Origin: Streptomyces hygroscopicus
GTDB lineage: Bacteria > Actinomycetota > Actinomycetes > Streptomycetales > Streptomycetaceae
NCBI RefSeq assembly: GCF_026168105.1
Contig: NZ_LBMW01000002.1
Coordinates: forward strand, 186,001 to 250,000
Direction of reading: 5' to 3'
DNA: 64,000 nt
Positions 20,116-30,613 of this stretch are shown here, in pieces. How positions within the stretch are numbered: the first letter of the stretch is position 1; the number at the start of each line of letters is the position of its first letter. Below the pieces are notes generated by a model. That model was not told the DNA's origin, did no database searches, and saw only the letters and a program-made list of their open reading frames with translations. Both the position numbers and the translations under genes were made by a program.

Positions 20116-20580
20116 ATGAGAAGAGGACGCCGACTCGCGATCGATGTCGGTGACGCCCGGATCGGGGTCGCCTCGTGCGACCCCGACGGGATCCTGGCCA
20201 CTCCGGTGGAGACGGTCCCGGGGCGGGACATCCCGGCGGCCCATCGCCGGCTGAAGCAACTCGTCGAGGAGTATGAGCCCATCGAGGTCGTCGTGGGTCT
20301 CCCTCGCTCCCTCAAGGGCGGCGAGGGCCCGGCTGCCGTCAAGGTCCGCGGCTTCGCCCAGGAACTGGCCCGTTCGATCGCGCCCGTTCCGGTCAGGCTG
20401 GTGGATGAGCGGATGACCACGGTGACGGCCAGTCAGGGGCTGCGAGCCTCGGGCGTGAAGTCCAGGAAGGGCCGGTCCGTGATCGACCAGGCGGCCGCCG
20501 TCATCATCCTGCAGCAGGCGCTGGAATCCGAACGGGTGTCAGGACAATCACCCGGCGAGGGCGTCGAAGTGGTCATCTGA
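20116..20580 (+). CDS. ruvX: Putative pre-16S rRNA nuclease / Holliday junction resolvase-like YqgF
   Basis: A 154-residue RNase H-fold protein of the YqgF/RuvX family, implicated in final 5' maturation of 16S rRNA. It shows the family's sequence landmarks: LAIDVGDARIGVASCDP near the N-terminus with the first catalytic Asp, the PLNMNG-like VVVGLPRSLKGGEGPA, and the C-terminal VRLVDERMTTVTA and SVIDQAAAVIILQ with further acidic residues. It sits between alaS and mltG, the standard actinobacterial order alaS-ruvX-mltG-aroE. Confidence 0.92.
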   Translation: MRRGRRLAIDVGDARIGVASCDPDGILATPVETVPGRDIPAAHRRLKQLVEEYEPIEVVVGLPRSLKGGEGPAAVKVRGFAQELARSIAPVPVRLVDERMTTVTASQGLRASGVKSRKGRSVIDQAAAVIILQQALESERVSGQSPGEGVEVVI

Positions 20581-20702
20581 TCGCGATACGGTAACGTTCC
20601 GCGCGATGCGAGGGTGTTCGAACAGCCATCGCACAGCAAGAGGCGGATCGGAAGCCGGGTCGGGATCGGCCGCGACCGCCGTCTCGCGGCTCAAGGGGAT
20701 CG

Positions 20703-22529
20703 ATGACTGAGTATGGCCGGGGCTCAAGCTCCGCACCGTGGCATCCGGAGGACCCGTTGTACGGGGACGGCGGATGGGGAGGACAGCAGGCCCACGCGGC
20801 CCAGTCCCCCTACGGCGGCCAGCCGCAGCACTACCCGGGGCAGCCGCAGCAGCACTACGGCGACTGGGAGAGCGGTCCGCAGGCCGGATACGACCAGGGG
20901 CACAACGACTACCAGCGGTACGGGAACCAGGGGCAGCAGGGCCACAACCAGTACGGGAACCAGGGGCAGCAGGGCCACGACCAGTACGGGAACCAGGGGC
21001 AGCAGGGCCACAACCAGTACGGGAACCAGGGGCAGCAGGGCCACGACCAGTACGGGGGCCAGGGGCAGCAGCAGTACCAGCAGCCAGGACCCCAACCGCA
21101 CGGGCAGCACTACCCCGGTCGAACGCCGCAGGAGTACGGCAACGGAGGCTGGGACGGCAGCGGGCAGGGCCATGCTCCCTACCCGGCCGACCCCGCCGAT
21201 CCGTACGGCACGCAGGCCGGCACGTACGGCGATGGGCAGCCCGACTTCTACCAGACGCCCGACGCGTACCCGCCGCCCGAGCCGCCGAACCGGCGGCGCG
21301 CGGAACCGGAACCCCAGACCGACTGGGACCCGGGGCCCGACGAGGGCGAACACGCCTTCTTTGCGGGCGGGGGCGACGATGACGAGGCGGAGGACGACGA
21401 GCAGGACGACCGCCGGGGGCGCGGCGGCAAGGGCAAGGGGAAGAAGCGCCGCAACGGCTGCGCCTGCCTGGTGGTCGTGCTGGTCTTCGGCGGTGGCATC
21501 GGCGGAGCCGGATATTTCGGGTATCAGTACTACAAAAGCCGTTTCGGCGCCGCGCCCGACTATGTGGGGGAGGGCACGGGCGAGCAGGTCACGGTCACCA
21601 TCCCGAAGGGGTCCGGCGGTTACACCATCGGACAGGTGCTGAAACAGGCCGGTGTCGTCAAGAGCGTGGACGCGTTCGTGGCGGCGCAGGCGCAGAACCC
21701 CAACGGCAAGACCATCCAGGCGGGCACGTACACGCTGAACAAGCACATGTCCGCGGCCGCCGCCGTCGAGTTGATGCTCAGCCCGAAGAGCAAGAACAAC
21801 CTGATCATCGCCGAGGGCTGGCGCAACACCAAGATCTACGCGGCGATCGACTCCCGTCTCCAGCTCAAGGCAGGCACCACCAGCGACATCGCCAAGAGCA
21901 AGTGGAAGACCTTCGGGCTTCCCGACTGGGCCGACACCGGCAAGGGGATCAAGGATCCGCTGGAAGGATTCCTGTACCCCTCCGCTTATCCGGTCGCCAA
22001 GGGCATGACACCCGAGGACGTCCTCAAGCAAATGGTCGACATGGCCAAGGCGAAGTACGCCGAGTTCGGCATCCAGGCCAAGGCGCAGAGCCTCAATCTG
22101 CAGAACCCGCTGCAGGTCCTGACGGTCGCGAGCCTCGTCCAGGCCGAGGGCAAGTACAAACACGACTTCGAGAAGGTCGCCACGGTCGTCTACAACCGGC
22201 TCAAGCCGGACAACACCGAGACCTACGGCCTGCTCGACTTCGACTCGACGGTGAACTACCTGCGTGGACAGTCCAAGCTCGCCACCGGCTCCGTCAACGC
22301 ACTGCGGCAGATCAACGACCCGTACAACACGTACAAGATCAAGGGCCTGCCCCCCGGACCGATCGACAACCCCGGGGAGGTGGCCATCCAGGCCGCCCTC
22401 AACCCCGCCAAGGGCAACTGGTACTACTTCGTCTCGATCAGCGACAACGAGACGCTCTTCGCCGAGACGAACGCGGAGCAGAACCGCAACCGCGAGAAAT
22501 ACCTTCAAGAGCAGAAGAAGGGACAATGA
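20703..22529 (+). CDS. mltG: Endolytic murein transglycosylase MltG with a Gln/Gly/Tyr-rich cytoplasmic N-terminus
   Basis: Cleaves nascent peptidoglycan glycan strands at the membrane and probably sets strand length. The 608-residue product has a low-complexity hydrophilic N-terminal half (residues 1-250) rich in Gln, Gly, Tyr and Pro, including a perfect-repeat section, then acidic and basic patches, a single membrane segment at about 253-275, and an extracytoplasmic YceG domain from about 300. The catalytic Glu lies in VASLVQAEGKY near residue 481, followed by YNRL and the DFDSTVNYLRG/NDPYNTYKIKGLPPGPI region. It is longer than E. coli MltG mainly through the N-terminal extension. Confidence 0.93.
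   Translation: MTEYGRGSSSAPWHPEDPLYGDGGWGGQQAHAAQSPYGGQPQHYPGQPQQHYGDWESGPQAGYDQGHNDYQRYGNQGQQGHNQYGNQGQQGHDQYGNQGQQGHNQYGNQGQQGHDQYGGQGQQQYQQPGPQPHGQHYPGRTPQEYGNGGWDGSGQGHAPYPADPADPYGTQAGTYGDGQPDFYQTPDAYPPPEPPNRRRAEPEPQTDWDPGPDEGEHAFFAGGGDDDEAEDDEQDDRRGRGGKGKGKKRRNGCACLVVVLVFGGGIGGAGYFGYQYYKSRFGAAPDYVGEGTGEQVTVTIPKGSGGYTIGQVLKQAGVVKSVDAFVAAQAQNPNGKTIQAGTYTLNKHMSAAAAVELMLSPKSKNNLIIAEGWRNTKIYAAIDSRLQLKAGTTSDIAKSKWKTFGLPDWADTGKGIKDPLEGFLYPSAYPVAKGMTPEDVLKQMVDMAKAKYAEFGIQAKAQSLNLQNPLQVLTVASLVQAEGKYKHDFEKVATVVYNRLKPDNTETYGLLDFDSTVNYLRGQSKLATGSVNALRQINDPYNTYKIKGLPPGPIDNPGEVAIQAALNPAKGNWYYFVSISDNETLFAETNAEQNRNREKYLQEQKKGQ
20919..21068 (+). repeat. 33-bp tandem repeat inside mltG
   Basis: Units start at 20919, 20952, 20985 and 21018, with a partial fifth from 21051. 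Each unit encodes an 11-residue Tyr-Gly-Asn-Gln-Gly-Gln-Gln-Gly-His-(Asn/Asp)-Gln block, and the Asn/Asp position alternates, so a 66-bp unit has been copied. The period of 33 bases keeps the frame, and the unit number may vary between strains. Confidence 0.95.
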
Positions 22530-22536
22530 AGGGACG

Positions 22537-23373
22537 ATGACGGGCACCGCCAGCAAGCGCCGGGCCGCCGTCCTCGGCTCCCCGATCGCCCACTCCCTCT
22601 CACCGGTGCTGCACCGCGCCGCGTACGAGGAACTGGGGCTGAAGGGCTGGTCGTACGACCGGTTCGAGGTCGACGAGGAGGCGCTGCCCGGGTTCTTCGC
22701 GGAGCTCGGGCCCGAGTGGGCCGGGCTGTCGCTGACCATGCCGCTCAAGCGGGCCGTCATTCCGTTGCTCGACTCGATCAGCGACACGGCGGCTTCGGTG
22801 GAGGCCGTCAACACCGTGGTGTTCACCCGGGACGGGAAGCGCGTCGGCGACAACACCGACATCCCCGGCATGGTCGCCGCCCTGCGCGAGCGCGGGATCG
22901 AACAGGTCGACTCGGCGGCGATCCTCGGCGCCGGTGCCACCGCCTCCTCCGCGCTCGCCGCGCTCGCCCGGATCTGCACCGGCGAGGTCGTCGCCTATGT
23001 GCGCAGCGAGGCCCGTGCCGCCGAGATGCGGCAGTGGGGCGAGCGGCTCGAGGTCGACGTGCGGACCGCGGACTGGGCGGACGCCGAACGCGCGCTGCGC
23101 GCGCCACTGGTCGTCGCCACCACTCCGGCCGGGACGACGGACGCCCTGGCCGCGGCCGTCCCGGAGCGTCCGGCGACCCTGTTCGACGTGCTGTACGACC
23201 CCTGGCCCACCGTTCTCGCGGCGCGCTGGTCCGGGTACGGCGGCGCCGTCGTCAGCGGCCTTGATCTGCTTGTTCACCAGGCGGTGCTCCAGGTCGAACA
23301 GATGACGGGCCGCGCACCCGCCCCGCTGGACGCCATGCGCAAGGCGGGTGAGCACGCCCTGGCGGCCCGCTAG
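22537..23373 (+). CDS. aroE: Shikimate dehydrogenase
   Basis: Reduces 3-dehydroshikimate to shikimate with NADPH. The 278-residue protein has the shikimate-binding SPIAHSLSP near the N-terminus, the catalytic Lys in SLTMPLKRAV (a variant of the usual NVTxPxK), the NTD dyad in GDNTDIPGM, and a Rossmann motif VDSAAILGAGATASSALAAL. The start is ATG at 22537, eight bases after the mltG stop. aroE is separated from aroC by about 200 bases with no gene, so it belongs with the mltG unit rather than with aroCKB. Confidence 0.94.
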   Translation: MTGTASKRRAAVLGSPIAHSLSPVLHRAAYEELGLKGWSYDRFEVDEEALPGFFAELGPEWAGLSLTMPLKRAVIPLLDSISDTAASVEAVNTVVFTRDGKRVGDNTDIPGMVAALRERGIEQVDSAAILGAGATASSALAALARICTGEVVAYVRSEARAAEMRQWGERLEVDVRTADWADAERALRAPLVVATTPAGTTDALAAAVPERPATLFDVLYDPWPTVLAARWSGYGGAVVSGLDLLVHQAVLQVEQMTGRAPAPLDAMRKAGEHALAAR

Positions 23374-23578
23374 GACGGACTCGCCCGGAGGCGGTGACGG
23401 TGGAGTGCCGACCCGTGCCCGCTCGCGTCCGCCTGATGGACCTGGGACCGGTTCGTGCCGCCGGACGTGGGAGGATCGGAGGTGGCGGGCCGGGGCCGCG
23501 CACCCGGTCGCGCCGTCGCCGTACGCGAGGACGCGCGTACGCAGGGCAGTACCAGGGCGCGAGCACTGAGGAGCACCG

Positions 23579-24759
23579 TTGAGCAGGTTGCGCTGGCTGA
23601 CCGCGGGGGAGTCCCACGGTCCCGCACTTGTCGCGACGCTGGAGGGCCTTCCCGCCGGCGTGCCGATCACCACCGAGATGGTGGCGGATCACCTGGCGCG
23701 GCGGCGGCTGGGCTATGGGCGCGGTGCGCGCATGAAGTTCGAGCGGGACGAGGTCACCTTCCTGGGCGGCGTCCGGCACGGCCTCACGCTCGGCTCCCCG
23801 GTGGCGATCATGGTGGGCAACACCGAGTGGCCCAAGTGGGAACAGGTGATGGCTGCCGACCCGGTGGACGCGGAGACCCTGGCCGCCCTGGCCCGCAACG
23901 CGCCGCTGACCCGCCCGCGTCCCGGGCACGCGGATCTGGCGGGCATGCAGAAGTACGGGTTCGACGAGGCGCGGCCCATTCTCGAGCGTGCGTCGGCCCG
24001 TGAGACGGCGGCGCGGGTGGCGCTCGGAGCGGTGGCGCGGTCGTACCTGAAGGAGACGGCCGGGATCGAGGTCGTCTCGCACGTCGTCGAGCTGGCCTCG
24101 GCCAAGGCCCCCTACGGCGTCCACCCGACCCCCGCGGATGTGGACAGGCTCGACGCGGACCCGGTGCGCTGCCTTGACGCGGACGCCTCGAAGGCGATGG
24201 TCGCGGAGATCGACCAGGCGCACAAGGACGGTGACACCCTCGGCGGAGTGGTCGAGGTGCTGGCGTACGGCGTTCCGGTCGGGCTGGGCTCGCACGTGCA
24301 CTGGGACCGGCGCCTGGACGCCCGGCTCGCGGCGGCGCTGATGGGCATTCAGGCGATCAAGGGCGTCGAGGTCGGTGACGGGTTCGAGCTGGCGCGCGTG
24401 CCGGGCTCGAAGGCGCACGACGAGATCGTCGTCACCGACGAGGGCATCCGGCGGGCCACGGGCCGCTCCGGCGGCACCGAGGGCGGTCTGTCCACGGGTG
24501 AGCTGCTGCGCGTGCGTGCCGCGATGAAGCCGATCGCGACGGTGCCGCGGGCGTTGCAGACGGTGGACGTGTCCACCGGCGAGGCGGCGCAGGCGCACCA
24601 CCAACGCTCGGACGTGTGCGCGGTGCCGGCGGCCGGCATCGTCGCGGAGGCCATGGTGGCCCTCGTCCTCGCGGACGCGGTGGCGGAGAAGTTCGGCGGC
24701 GACAGCGTGACCGAGACCCGGCGCAACGTGCGGTCGTACCTCGAGAACCTGGCCATCCG

Positions 24760-24763
<4 letters not shown>
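23579..24763 (+). CDS. aroC: Chorismate synthase
   Basis: Converts 5-enolpyruvylshikimate-3-phosphate to chorismate, using reduced FMN. The 394-residue protein has the family signatures [16 protein letters not shown] at the N-terminus, [30 protein letters not shown], and near the C-terminus [22 protein letters not shown] at 23579 is chosen because the protein then starts [19 protein letters not shown] lies just upstream. It overlaps aroK (GTGA). Confidence 0.96.
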
Positions 24764-26363
<1,600 letters not shown>

Positions 26364-26445
26364 CTCCTCCCCGGCACCGCGGCGGGCGGGTCGTCACCGT
26401 CGGAGCGGGTTGACCGGATTTGCCTGTGGCGATGGGCACTTCGGG

Positions 26446-26518
26446 CCGTCCCCGGCCGTTCACACAACGACGGCCGGGGACGGTACCGTTCGGTGGGAGC
26501 AGGGCGTCAGGCCCTGCT
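26446..26518 (+). terminator. Tandem hairpins after aroB
   Basis: A perfect 14-bp stem (26446-26459 with 26470-26483, 10-base loop) is followed by a second 8-bp stem AGCAGGGC/GCCCTGCT (26498-26505 with 26511-26518). Neither has a T-run. The pair probably terminates aroCKB; the second hairpin could instead lie in the leader of the next gene. The rest of 26364-26620 shows nothing clear. Confidence 0.55.
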
Positions 26519-26620
26519 GCCAGCGACAATCGCCTGCAGCGGGTGAACCGAGGTGCTCGGCACCGGCTCTGGCGCCCCGGAGGCGAACGAGCCCGAAAGA
26601 ACGAGACGGAGTGGCACCGG

Positions 26621-27493
26621 ATGCAGCACGCAGTGGGAGCTCCGCTGCCGCCGCCCCACCAGCCGGGGCACGATCCGGGGACCGCCTGGTCCCCGGCCGC
26701 ACACCACCCGGGACAGCCGGGCGCCCATCCGGGCCCAGTGCCGGGAATTCCGCCCGCTCCCGCGCCGGGCTTCACGGGACCACCGGTGCCTCCCGGTGCA
26801 CCCCACATGCACATTCCGCCGCATCCCGCACCCGCACCTCCGGCATCCGACACCACGGGCCATGTGCAGCTTCCGCAGGGCGATCCGGTCGGGATACCGG
26901 CCACGCCGCCCGCCGCGGGCGCGCCCGACCCCTCCTGCACCACGCTGGCCGTGCTGCTCATCGGCCCGGCCGGTGCGGGCAAGACCAGCGTGGCGAAGTA
27001 CTGGGCCGACCACCGAAGGGTCCCCACGGCTCACATCAGCCTCGACGACGTCCGCGAATGGGTGCGCTCGGGCTTCGCCGACCCCCAGTCGGGGTGGAAC
27101 GACAACTCGGAGGCGCAGTACCGTCTCGCCCGCCGCACCTGCGGCTTCGCGGCCCGAAACTTCCTGGCCAACGGCATATCCTGCATCCTCGACGACGCCG
27201 TCTTCCCGGACCGCCCCGTCGTCGGCCTCGGTGGCTGGAAACGGCATGTGGGTCCCGGTCTGCTGCCGGTCGTCCTGCTCCCCGGCCTGGAGATAGTCCT
27301 GGAGCGCAACGCGGAGCGCACCGGCAACCGCCGTCTCACCGACGAGGAGGTCGCCCGGATCCACGGCCGGATGGCCGGCTGGTACGGCTCGGGGCTGCCG
27401 ATCATCGACAATTCCCAGCTCGACGTGGTGGGCACGGCCCGGGTACTGGACGAGGTACTGGCCCGCTCGATCGCGAGCCCGCCCCCATGGTGA
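26621..27493 (+). CDS. P-loop kinase/ATPase with a proline-rich N-terminus
   Basis: A 290-residue protein. Residues 1-105 are low complexity, rich in Pro, His, Gly and Ala. A compact P-loop domain follows: Walker A IGPAGAGKTS (about 114-123), SLDDVREWVR, an AARNFLANGISCILDDA motif like the 'lid' of polynucleotide or zeta-type kinases, and ERNAERTGNRRL with likely phosphate-binding arginines. The fold resembles small-molecule or nucleotide kinases of the AAA_33/zeta-toxin group, but the substrate is unknown and no antitoxin gene is adjacent. ATG at 26621 is chosen over an upstream frame because coding character begins there. Confidence 0.75.
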   Translation: MQHAVGAPLPPPHQPGHDPGTAWSPAAHHPGQPGAHPGPVPGIPPAPAPGFTGPPVPPGAPHMHIPPHPAPAPPASDTTGHVQLPQGDPVGIPATPPAAGAPDPSCTTLAVLLIGPAGAGKTSVAKYWADHRRVPTAHISLDDVREWVRSGFADPQSGWNDNSEAQYRLARRTCGFAARNFLANGISCILDDAVFPDRPVVGLGGWKRHVGPGLLPVVLLPGLEIVLERNAERTGNRRLTDEEVARIHGRMAGWYGSGLPIIDNSQLDVVGTARVLDEVLARSIASPPPW

Positions 27494-27578
27494 GGTGCTG
27501 ACCGCCGCCATGGAAAAGCCGTAGGAGGGCGCCTCCCGGATCGTCGGGCGCCGGGAGCTGCCCAGAGCCCCCGGCGCC

Positions 27579-27605
27579 CCGGACGGGCGCCCACCGCCCG
27601 TCCGG
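27579..27605 (+). terminator. Hairpin after the P-loop gene
   Basis: CCGGACGGGC (27579-27588) and GCCCGTCCGG (27596-27605) form a perfect 10-bp stem with a seven-base loop. Confidence 0.5.
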
Positions 27606-27639
27606 ACCCGCTGGACCGGCGACATCCGGCCACCGCTCG

Positions 27640-27645
27640 TAGGCT
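27640..27645 (+). promoter_or_regulatory. Probable -10 element of a leaderless promoter for the M24 gene
   Basis: TAGGCT ends six bases before the ATG at 27652, and no ribosome binding site precedes that ATG, so the transcript probably begins at the start codon. Confidence 0.45.
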
Positions 27646-27651
27646 CGGGTC

Positions 27652-28758
27652 ATGTCAGAGGTGTACGCGGCCCGCCGGGAGCGGTTGAGGGAACGCTGCA
27701 GCGCGGGTGGCAGTGCGACGACGCTGGTGTCCCGTCCCGCCAATGTCCGCTATCTCGCGGGCGCCGCTCCCAAGGGCGCCGTACTGCTGCTGGGACTCGG
27801 CGAGGACGTACTGCTGTGCGCCGGGCCGCCGGACGACCACCCCGCCTACGGGCGCCCCGACGAGGCGCTGCGGGTGCAGGTGCTGCCGGTGACCGGCCAG
27901 GACCCGGCCGTCGCGGCGGCCGATCTGGCCGCCGCACAGGGTGCGGAGTCCCTCGCGGTCGAGGAGCACCACCTCACCGTCGCCCGGCACCGCGCCCTGC
28001 GGACGATCGCGCCCCGGCTGCGGCTCGCCGACCTCGGCAGCGCGGTCGAGCAGCTGCGCCTCATCAAGGACGAGGAGGAGATCTCCCTGCTGCGGATCGG
28101 GGCGGAGATCGTCGACCAGGCCCTGAGCGAGCTGCTCGAATCGATCCTCGTGGGCCGCACCGAGCGCCATCTCGCCCTGGAGCTGGAGCGTCGCCTCGTC
28201 GACCACGGAGCCGACGGGCCGGCCTTCACCACCTCGGTCGCCACCGGCCCGAACTCCGGCCGCCGTGGTCACCGCCCCACCGACCGGCGCGTGGAGGAGG
28301 GGGACTTCCTCTCCGTCTGCCTGGGAGCCACCTACCGCGGCTATCGCTGCGAGATCGGCCGTACGTTCGTCATCGGCACCTCGCCCGCCGAGTGGCAGAT
28401 CGAGCTGTACGACCTCGTCTTCGCTGCCCAGCGCGCCGGACGCCAGGCTCTCGCGCCCGGCGCCGCGTACCGGGACGTGGACCGCGCCGCACGTCAGGTA
28501 CTGGATTCCGCGGGGTACGGAGGGGGCCTTCCGCCGTTGACCGGGCACGGTGTGGGGCTCGAAATCGACGAGGACCCGCAGTTGGCTCCCGCGGCCATGG
28601 GTAAACTGGACGCTTGCGTGCCGGTCACTGTCGAACCGGGGGTCCACCTCCCCGGCAGGGGCGGTGTCCGGATCGATGACACGCTCGTCGTACGCCCCGA
28701 GGCGGACGGCGGACCCGAGCTACTCACCATCACGACCAAGGAGCTGCTCGCGCTGTAG
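27652..28758 (+). CDS. M24-family (Xaa-Pro aminopeptidase-like) protein with altered metal ligands
   Basis: A 368-residue 'pita-bread' fold protein: an N-terminal creatinase-like domain (about 1-125) and a C-terminal M24 domain. Active family members bind two metals through Asp, Asp, His, Glu, Glu. Here the aligned positions are Cys223 (SVCLGATY), Glu234 (CEIGRTF), His299 (TGHGVG), Glu328 (TVEPGVH) and Asp342 (VRIDDT). Three of five ligands are therefore changed, so Xaa-Pro peptidase activity is doubtful. It lies 44 bases before efp; a peptidase of this family next to efp is a widespread arrangement. It may be a pseudoenzyme or use another metal. Confidence 0.82.
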   Translation: MSEVYAARRERLRERCSAGGSATTLVSRPANVRYLAGAAPKGAVLLLGLGEDVLLCAGPPDDHPAYGRPDEALRVQVLPVTGQDPAVAAADLAAAQGAESLAVEEHHLTVARHRALRTIAPRLRLADLGSAVEQLRLIKDEEEISLLRIGAEIVDQALSELLESILVGRTERHLALELERRLVDHGADGPAFTTSVATGPNSGRRGHRPTDRRVEEGDFLSVCLGATYRGYRCEIGRTFVIGTSPAEWQIELYDLVFAAQRAGRQALAPGAAYRDVDRAARQVLDSAGYGGGLPPLTGHGVGLEIDEDPQLAPAAMGKLDACVPVTVEPGVHLPGRGGVRIDDTLVVRPEADGGPELLTITTKELLAL

Positions 28759-28802
28759 CGCGCGCCCCGGGGTCGTACGTCAGTCCAGGAGATTCCGCAA
28801 CC

Positions 28803-29369
28803 GTGGCTTCCACGAACGACCTCAAGAACGGCATGGTGCTCAAGCTCGAAGGCGGCCAGCTCTGGTCCGTCGTCGAGTTCCAGCACGTCAAGCCCGGCAA
28901 GGGCCCGGCCTTCGTGCGCACCAAGCTCAAGAACGTGCTCTCCGGCAAGGTCGTCGACAAGACGTTCAACGCCGGCGTCAAGGTGGAGACGGCCACTGTC
29001 GACAAGCGCGACATGCAGTTTTCGTACATGGACGGCGAGTACTTCGTCTTCATGGATCTGGAGACGTACGACCAGCTCCACGTGGACCGCAAGGCCGTCG
29101 GTGACGCCGCCAACTTCCTGATCGAGGGCTTCACGGCCACCGTCGCCCGGCACGAGGGCGAGGTGCTCTTCGTCGAGCTCCCCGCCGCCGTCGAGCTGAC
29201 GATCGCCGAGACCGAGCCGGGCGTCCAGGGCGACCGCTCCACCGGCGGCACCAAGCCCGCCACGCTGGAGACCGGCCACCAGATCCAGGTCCCGCTCTTC
29301 ATCACCACCGGTGAGAAGATCAAGGTCGACACCCGTACGAGCGACTACCTCGGCCGGGTGAACAGCTAA
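28803..29369 (+). CDS. efp: Elongation factor P
   Basis: Relieves ribosomes stalled at consecutive prolines. The 188-residue protein has the three beta-barrel domains of EF-P: the N-terminal KOW-like domain carrying the loop KPGKGPAF with Lys33 at the tip (the residue modified in some bacteria), the OB domain with the EF-P signature around [14 protein letters not shown], and a C-terminal end [18 protein letters not shown] start at 28803 after AGGAGA. nusB starts two bases after its stop. Confidence 0.96.
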   Translation: MASTNDLKNGMVLKLEGGQLWSVVEFQHVKPGKGPAFVRTKLKNVLSGKVVDKTFNAGVKVETATVDKRDMQFSYMDGEYFVFMDLETYDQLHVDRKAVGDAANFLIEGFTATVARHEGEVLFVELPAAVELTIAETEPGVQGDRSTGGTKPATLETGHQIQVPLFITTGEKIKVDTRTSDYLGRVNS

Positions 29370-29371
29370 CC

Positions 29372-29800
29372 GTGGCTGCTCGTAACACGGCCCGTAAGCG
29401 CGCCTTCCAGATCCTGTTCGAGGGTGACCAGCGCGAGGCCGACGTCCTCACGGTCCTCGCGGACTGGATCCGGCACTCGCGGACCGACACCCGGCAGCCG
29501 CCGGTGAGCGAGTACACGATGCAGCTTGTCGAGGGCTACTCGGAGCACGCGAAGCGCATCGACGAGCTGATCGCGCAGTACGCGGTCGGCTGGACGCTCG
29601 ACCGGATGCCGGTGGTCGACCGCAACATTCTGCGCCTCGGCGCCTACGAGCTGATCTGGGTCGACGAGACCCCGGACGCCGTGGTGCTGGACGAGATGGT
29701 GCAGCTCGCCAAGGAGTTCTCCACGGACGAGTCGCCCGCCTTCGTCAACGGGCTGCTCGGCCGGCTGAAGGATCTGAAGCCGTCGTTGCGCCGAGAGTAG
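29372..29800 (+). CDS. nusB: Transcription antitermination protein NusB
   Basis: Binds boxA RNA with NusE (S10) in antitermination complexes, notably on rRNA operons. The 142-residue all-helical protein starts RNTARKRAFQILFEGDQR and shows VDRNILRLGAYELIW, the NusB signature, and a C-terminal EFSTDESPAFVNGLLGRLKD. It is the distal gene of the M24-efp-nusB unit, whose strong terminator lies downstream. Confidence 0.96.
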   Translation: MAARNTARKRAFQILFEGDQREADVLTVLADWIRHSRTDTRQPPVSEYTMQLVEGYSEHAKRIDELIAQYAVGWTLDRMPVVDRNILRLGAYELIWVDETPDAVVLDEMVQLAKEFSTDESPAFVNGLLGRLKDLKPSLRRE

Positions 29801-29873
29801 CTCCGCGACGCCGCTCCGCCCGGTGCGCCCCTCGGGGGCACGGTGATCACCGGAAGCACAACGTCATACGAAT

Positions 29874-29911
29874 GCCGGGGGCCCGCAGCCAGTGTGCTGC
29901 GGGCCCCCGGC
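29874..29911 (+). terminator. Terminator of the efp-nusB unit
   Basis: A perfect 16-bp stem (29874-29889 with 29896-29911) with a six-base loop, 73 bases after nusB. Confidence 0.8.
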
Positions 29912-29977
29912 GTACGGGCGGGCCGGCGCTTCCGTTGGAGCGAGCACGGCGCTCCCGTGCCCGGCGGAGTACGAAAA

Positions 29978-30022
29978 CCGCCCGGGGTGACCGGACCACA
30001 GTGGTCCGGTCACCCCGGGCGG
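29978..30022 (-). terminator. Terminator of bldD
   Basis: A 22-base inverted repeat (29978-29999 with 30001-30022) around a single A. On the minus strand it is followed by TTTT, making a good intrinsic terminator for bldD. Confidence 0.85.
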
Positions 30023-30047
30023 CACGTTTCTGCTGGGACTGGAGCGG

Positions 30048-30548
30048 TCAGCTCTCCTCGTGGGAGACCGCGCGGCGTGCGTCCGCGTCCAGGACGCCCC
30101 AGCTGATCAGCTGCTCGGTCAGGACGGACGGCGACTGGTCGTAGATGACCGCGAGCGTGCGCAGGTCGTCCTGGCGGATCGACAGCACCTTGCCGTTGTA
30201 GTCACCGCGCTGGGACTGGATCGTCGCCGCATACCGCTGGAGGGGGCCTGCCTTCTCGGCGGGCACGTTGGCCAGGCGCTCCAGGTCAAGGACGAGCTTC
30301 GGCGGCGGCTCGGCGGCCCCACCAGGGGTGGTGCCGGGCAGCAGCTCCTGTACCGGAACACCGTAGAAATCCGCCAGCTCGGCGAGGCGCTGCACGGTGA
30401 CGGCGCGGTCCCCACGCTCGTACGAACCGACCACGACCGCCTTCCAGCGTCCCTGGGACTTCTCCTCCACACCGTGGAGGGAAAGGCCCTGCTGGGTGCG
30501 GATGGCCCGGAGCTTGGCCCCGAGCTGTTTGGCGTATTCGCTGGACAT
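30048..30548 (-). CDS. bldD: Developmental master regulator BldD (c-di-GMP effector)
   Basis: Represses sporulation genes during vegetative growth in Streptomyces when dimerised by tetrameric cyclic di-GMP. The 166-residue protein has an N-terminal XRE-type helix-turn-helix (AKLRAIRTQQGLSLHGVEEK, about residues 10-70) and a C-terminal domain carrying both published c-di-GMP motifs: Arg114-Gly-Asp116 and, eight residues on, Arg125-Gln-Asp-Asp128. Both are intact, so it should respond to c-di-GMP. The start is ATG at 30548. The upstream DNA holds a BldD-type site over its own promoter. It faces the efp-nusB unit and is divergent from pyrR. Confidence 0.97.
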   Translation of the reverse strand: MSSEYAKQLGAKLRAIRTQQGLSLHGVEEKSQGRWKAVVVGSYERGDRAVTVQRLAELADFYGVPVQELLPGTTPGGAAEPPPKLVLDLERLANVPAEKAGPLQRYAATIQSQRGDYNGKVLSIRQDDLRTLAVIYDQSPSVLTEQLISWGVLDADARRAVSHEES

Positions 30549-30568
30549 ATGGCTCCCCGGACGAAGGC

Positions 30569-30613
30569 TGGTGACTCACTGTGAGGTTACGCAGCGTGAC
30601 TCTCCCCCGTCAA
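30569..30613 (-). promoter_or_regulatory. bldD promoter with overlapping BldD operator
   Basis: On the minus strand, TTGACG (30613-30608) and TAACCT (30589-30584) are separated by 18 bases, a vegetative-type promoter. AGTGAGTCACCA (30580-30569) fits the published BldD box AGTgA(n)mTCACc and lies at the predicted transcription start, as expected for the known autorepression of bldD. Further GTGAC half-sites lie at 30595-30600. Confidence 0.7.

Noticed and set aside
20919..21068. Direct repeats resembling a CRISPR array
   Set aside because: Units are contiguous without spacers and lie in frame within mltG, so they are coding tandem repeats.
20724..22979. A 751-residue minus-strand frame over mltG
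   Set aside because: It is a shadow of mltG; its Val/Leu/Pro-rich repeats simply reflect the 33-bp repeat read backwards.
23374..23578. A small gene between aroE and aroC
   Set aside because: No frame has a credible start and coding character; the bases look like an untranslated spacer.
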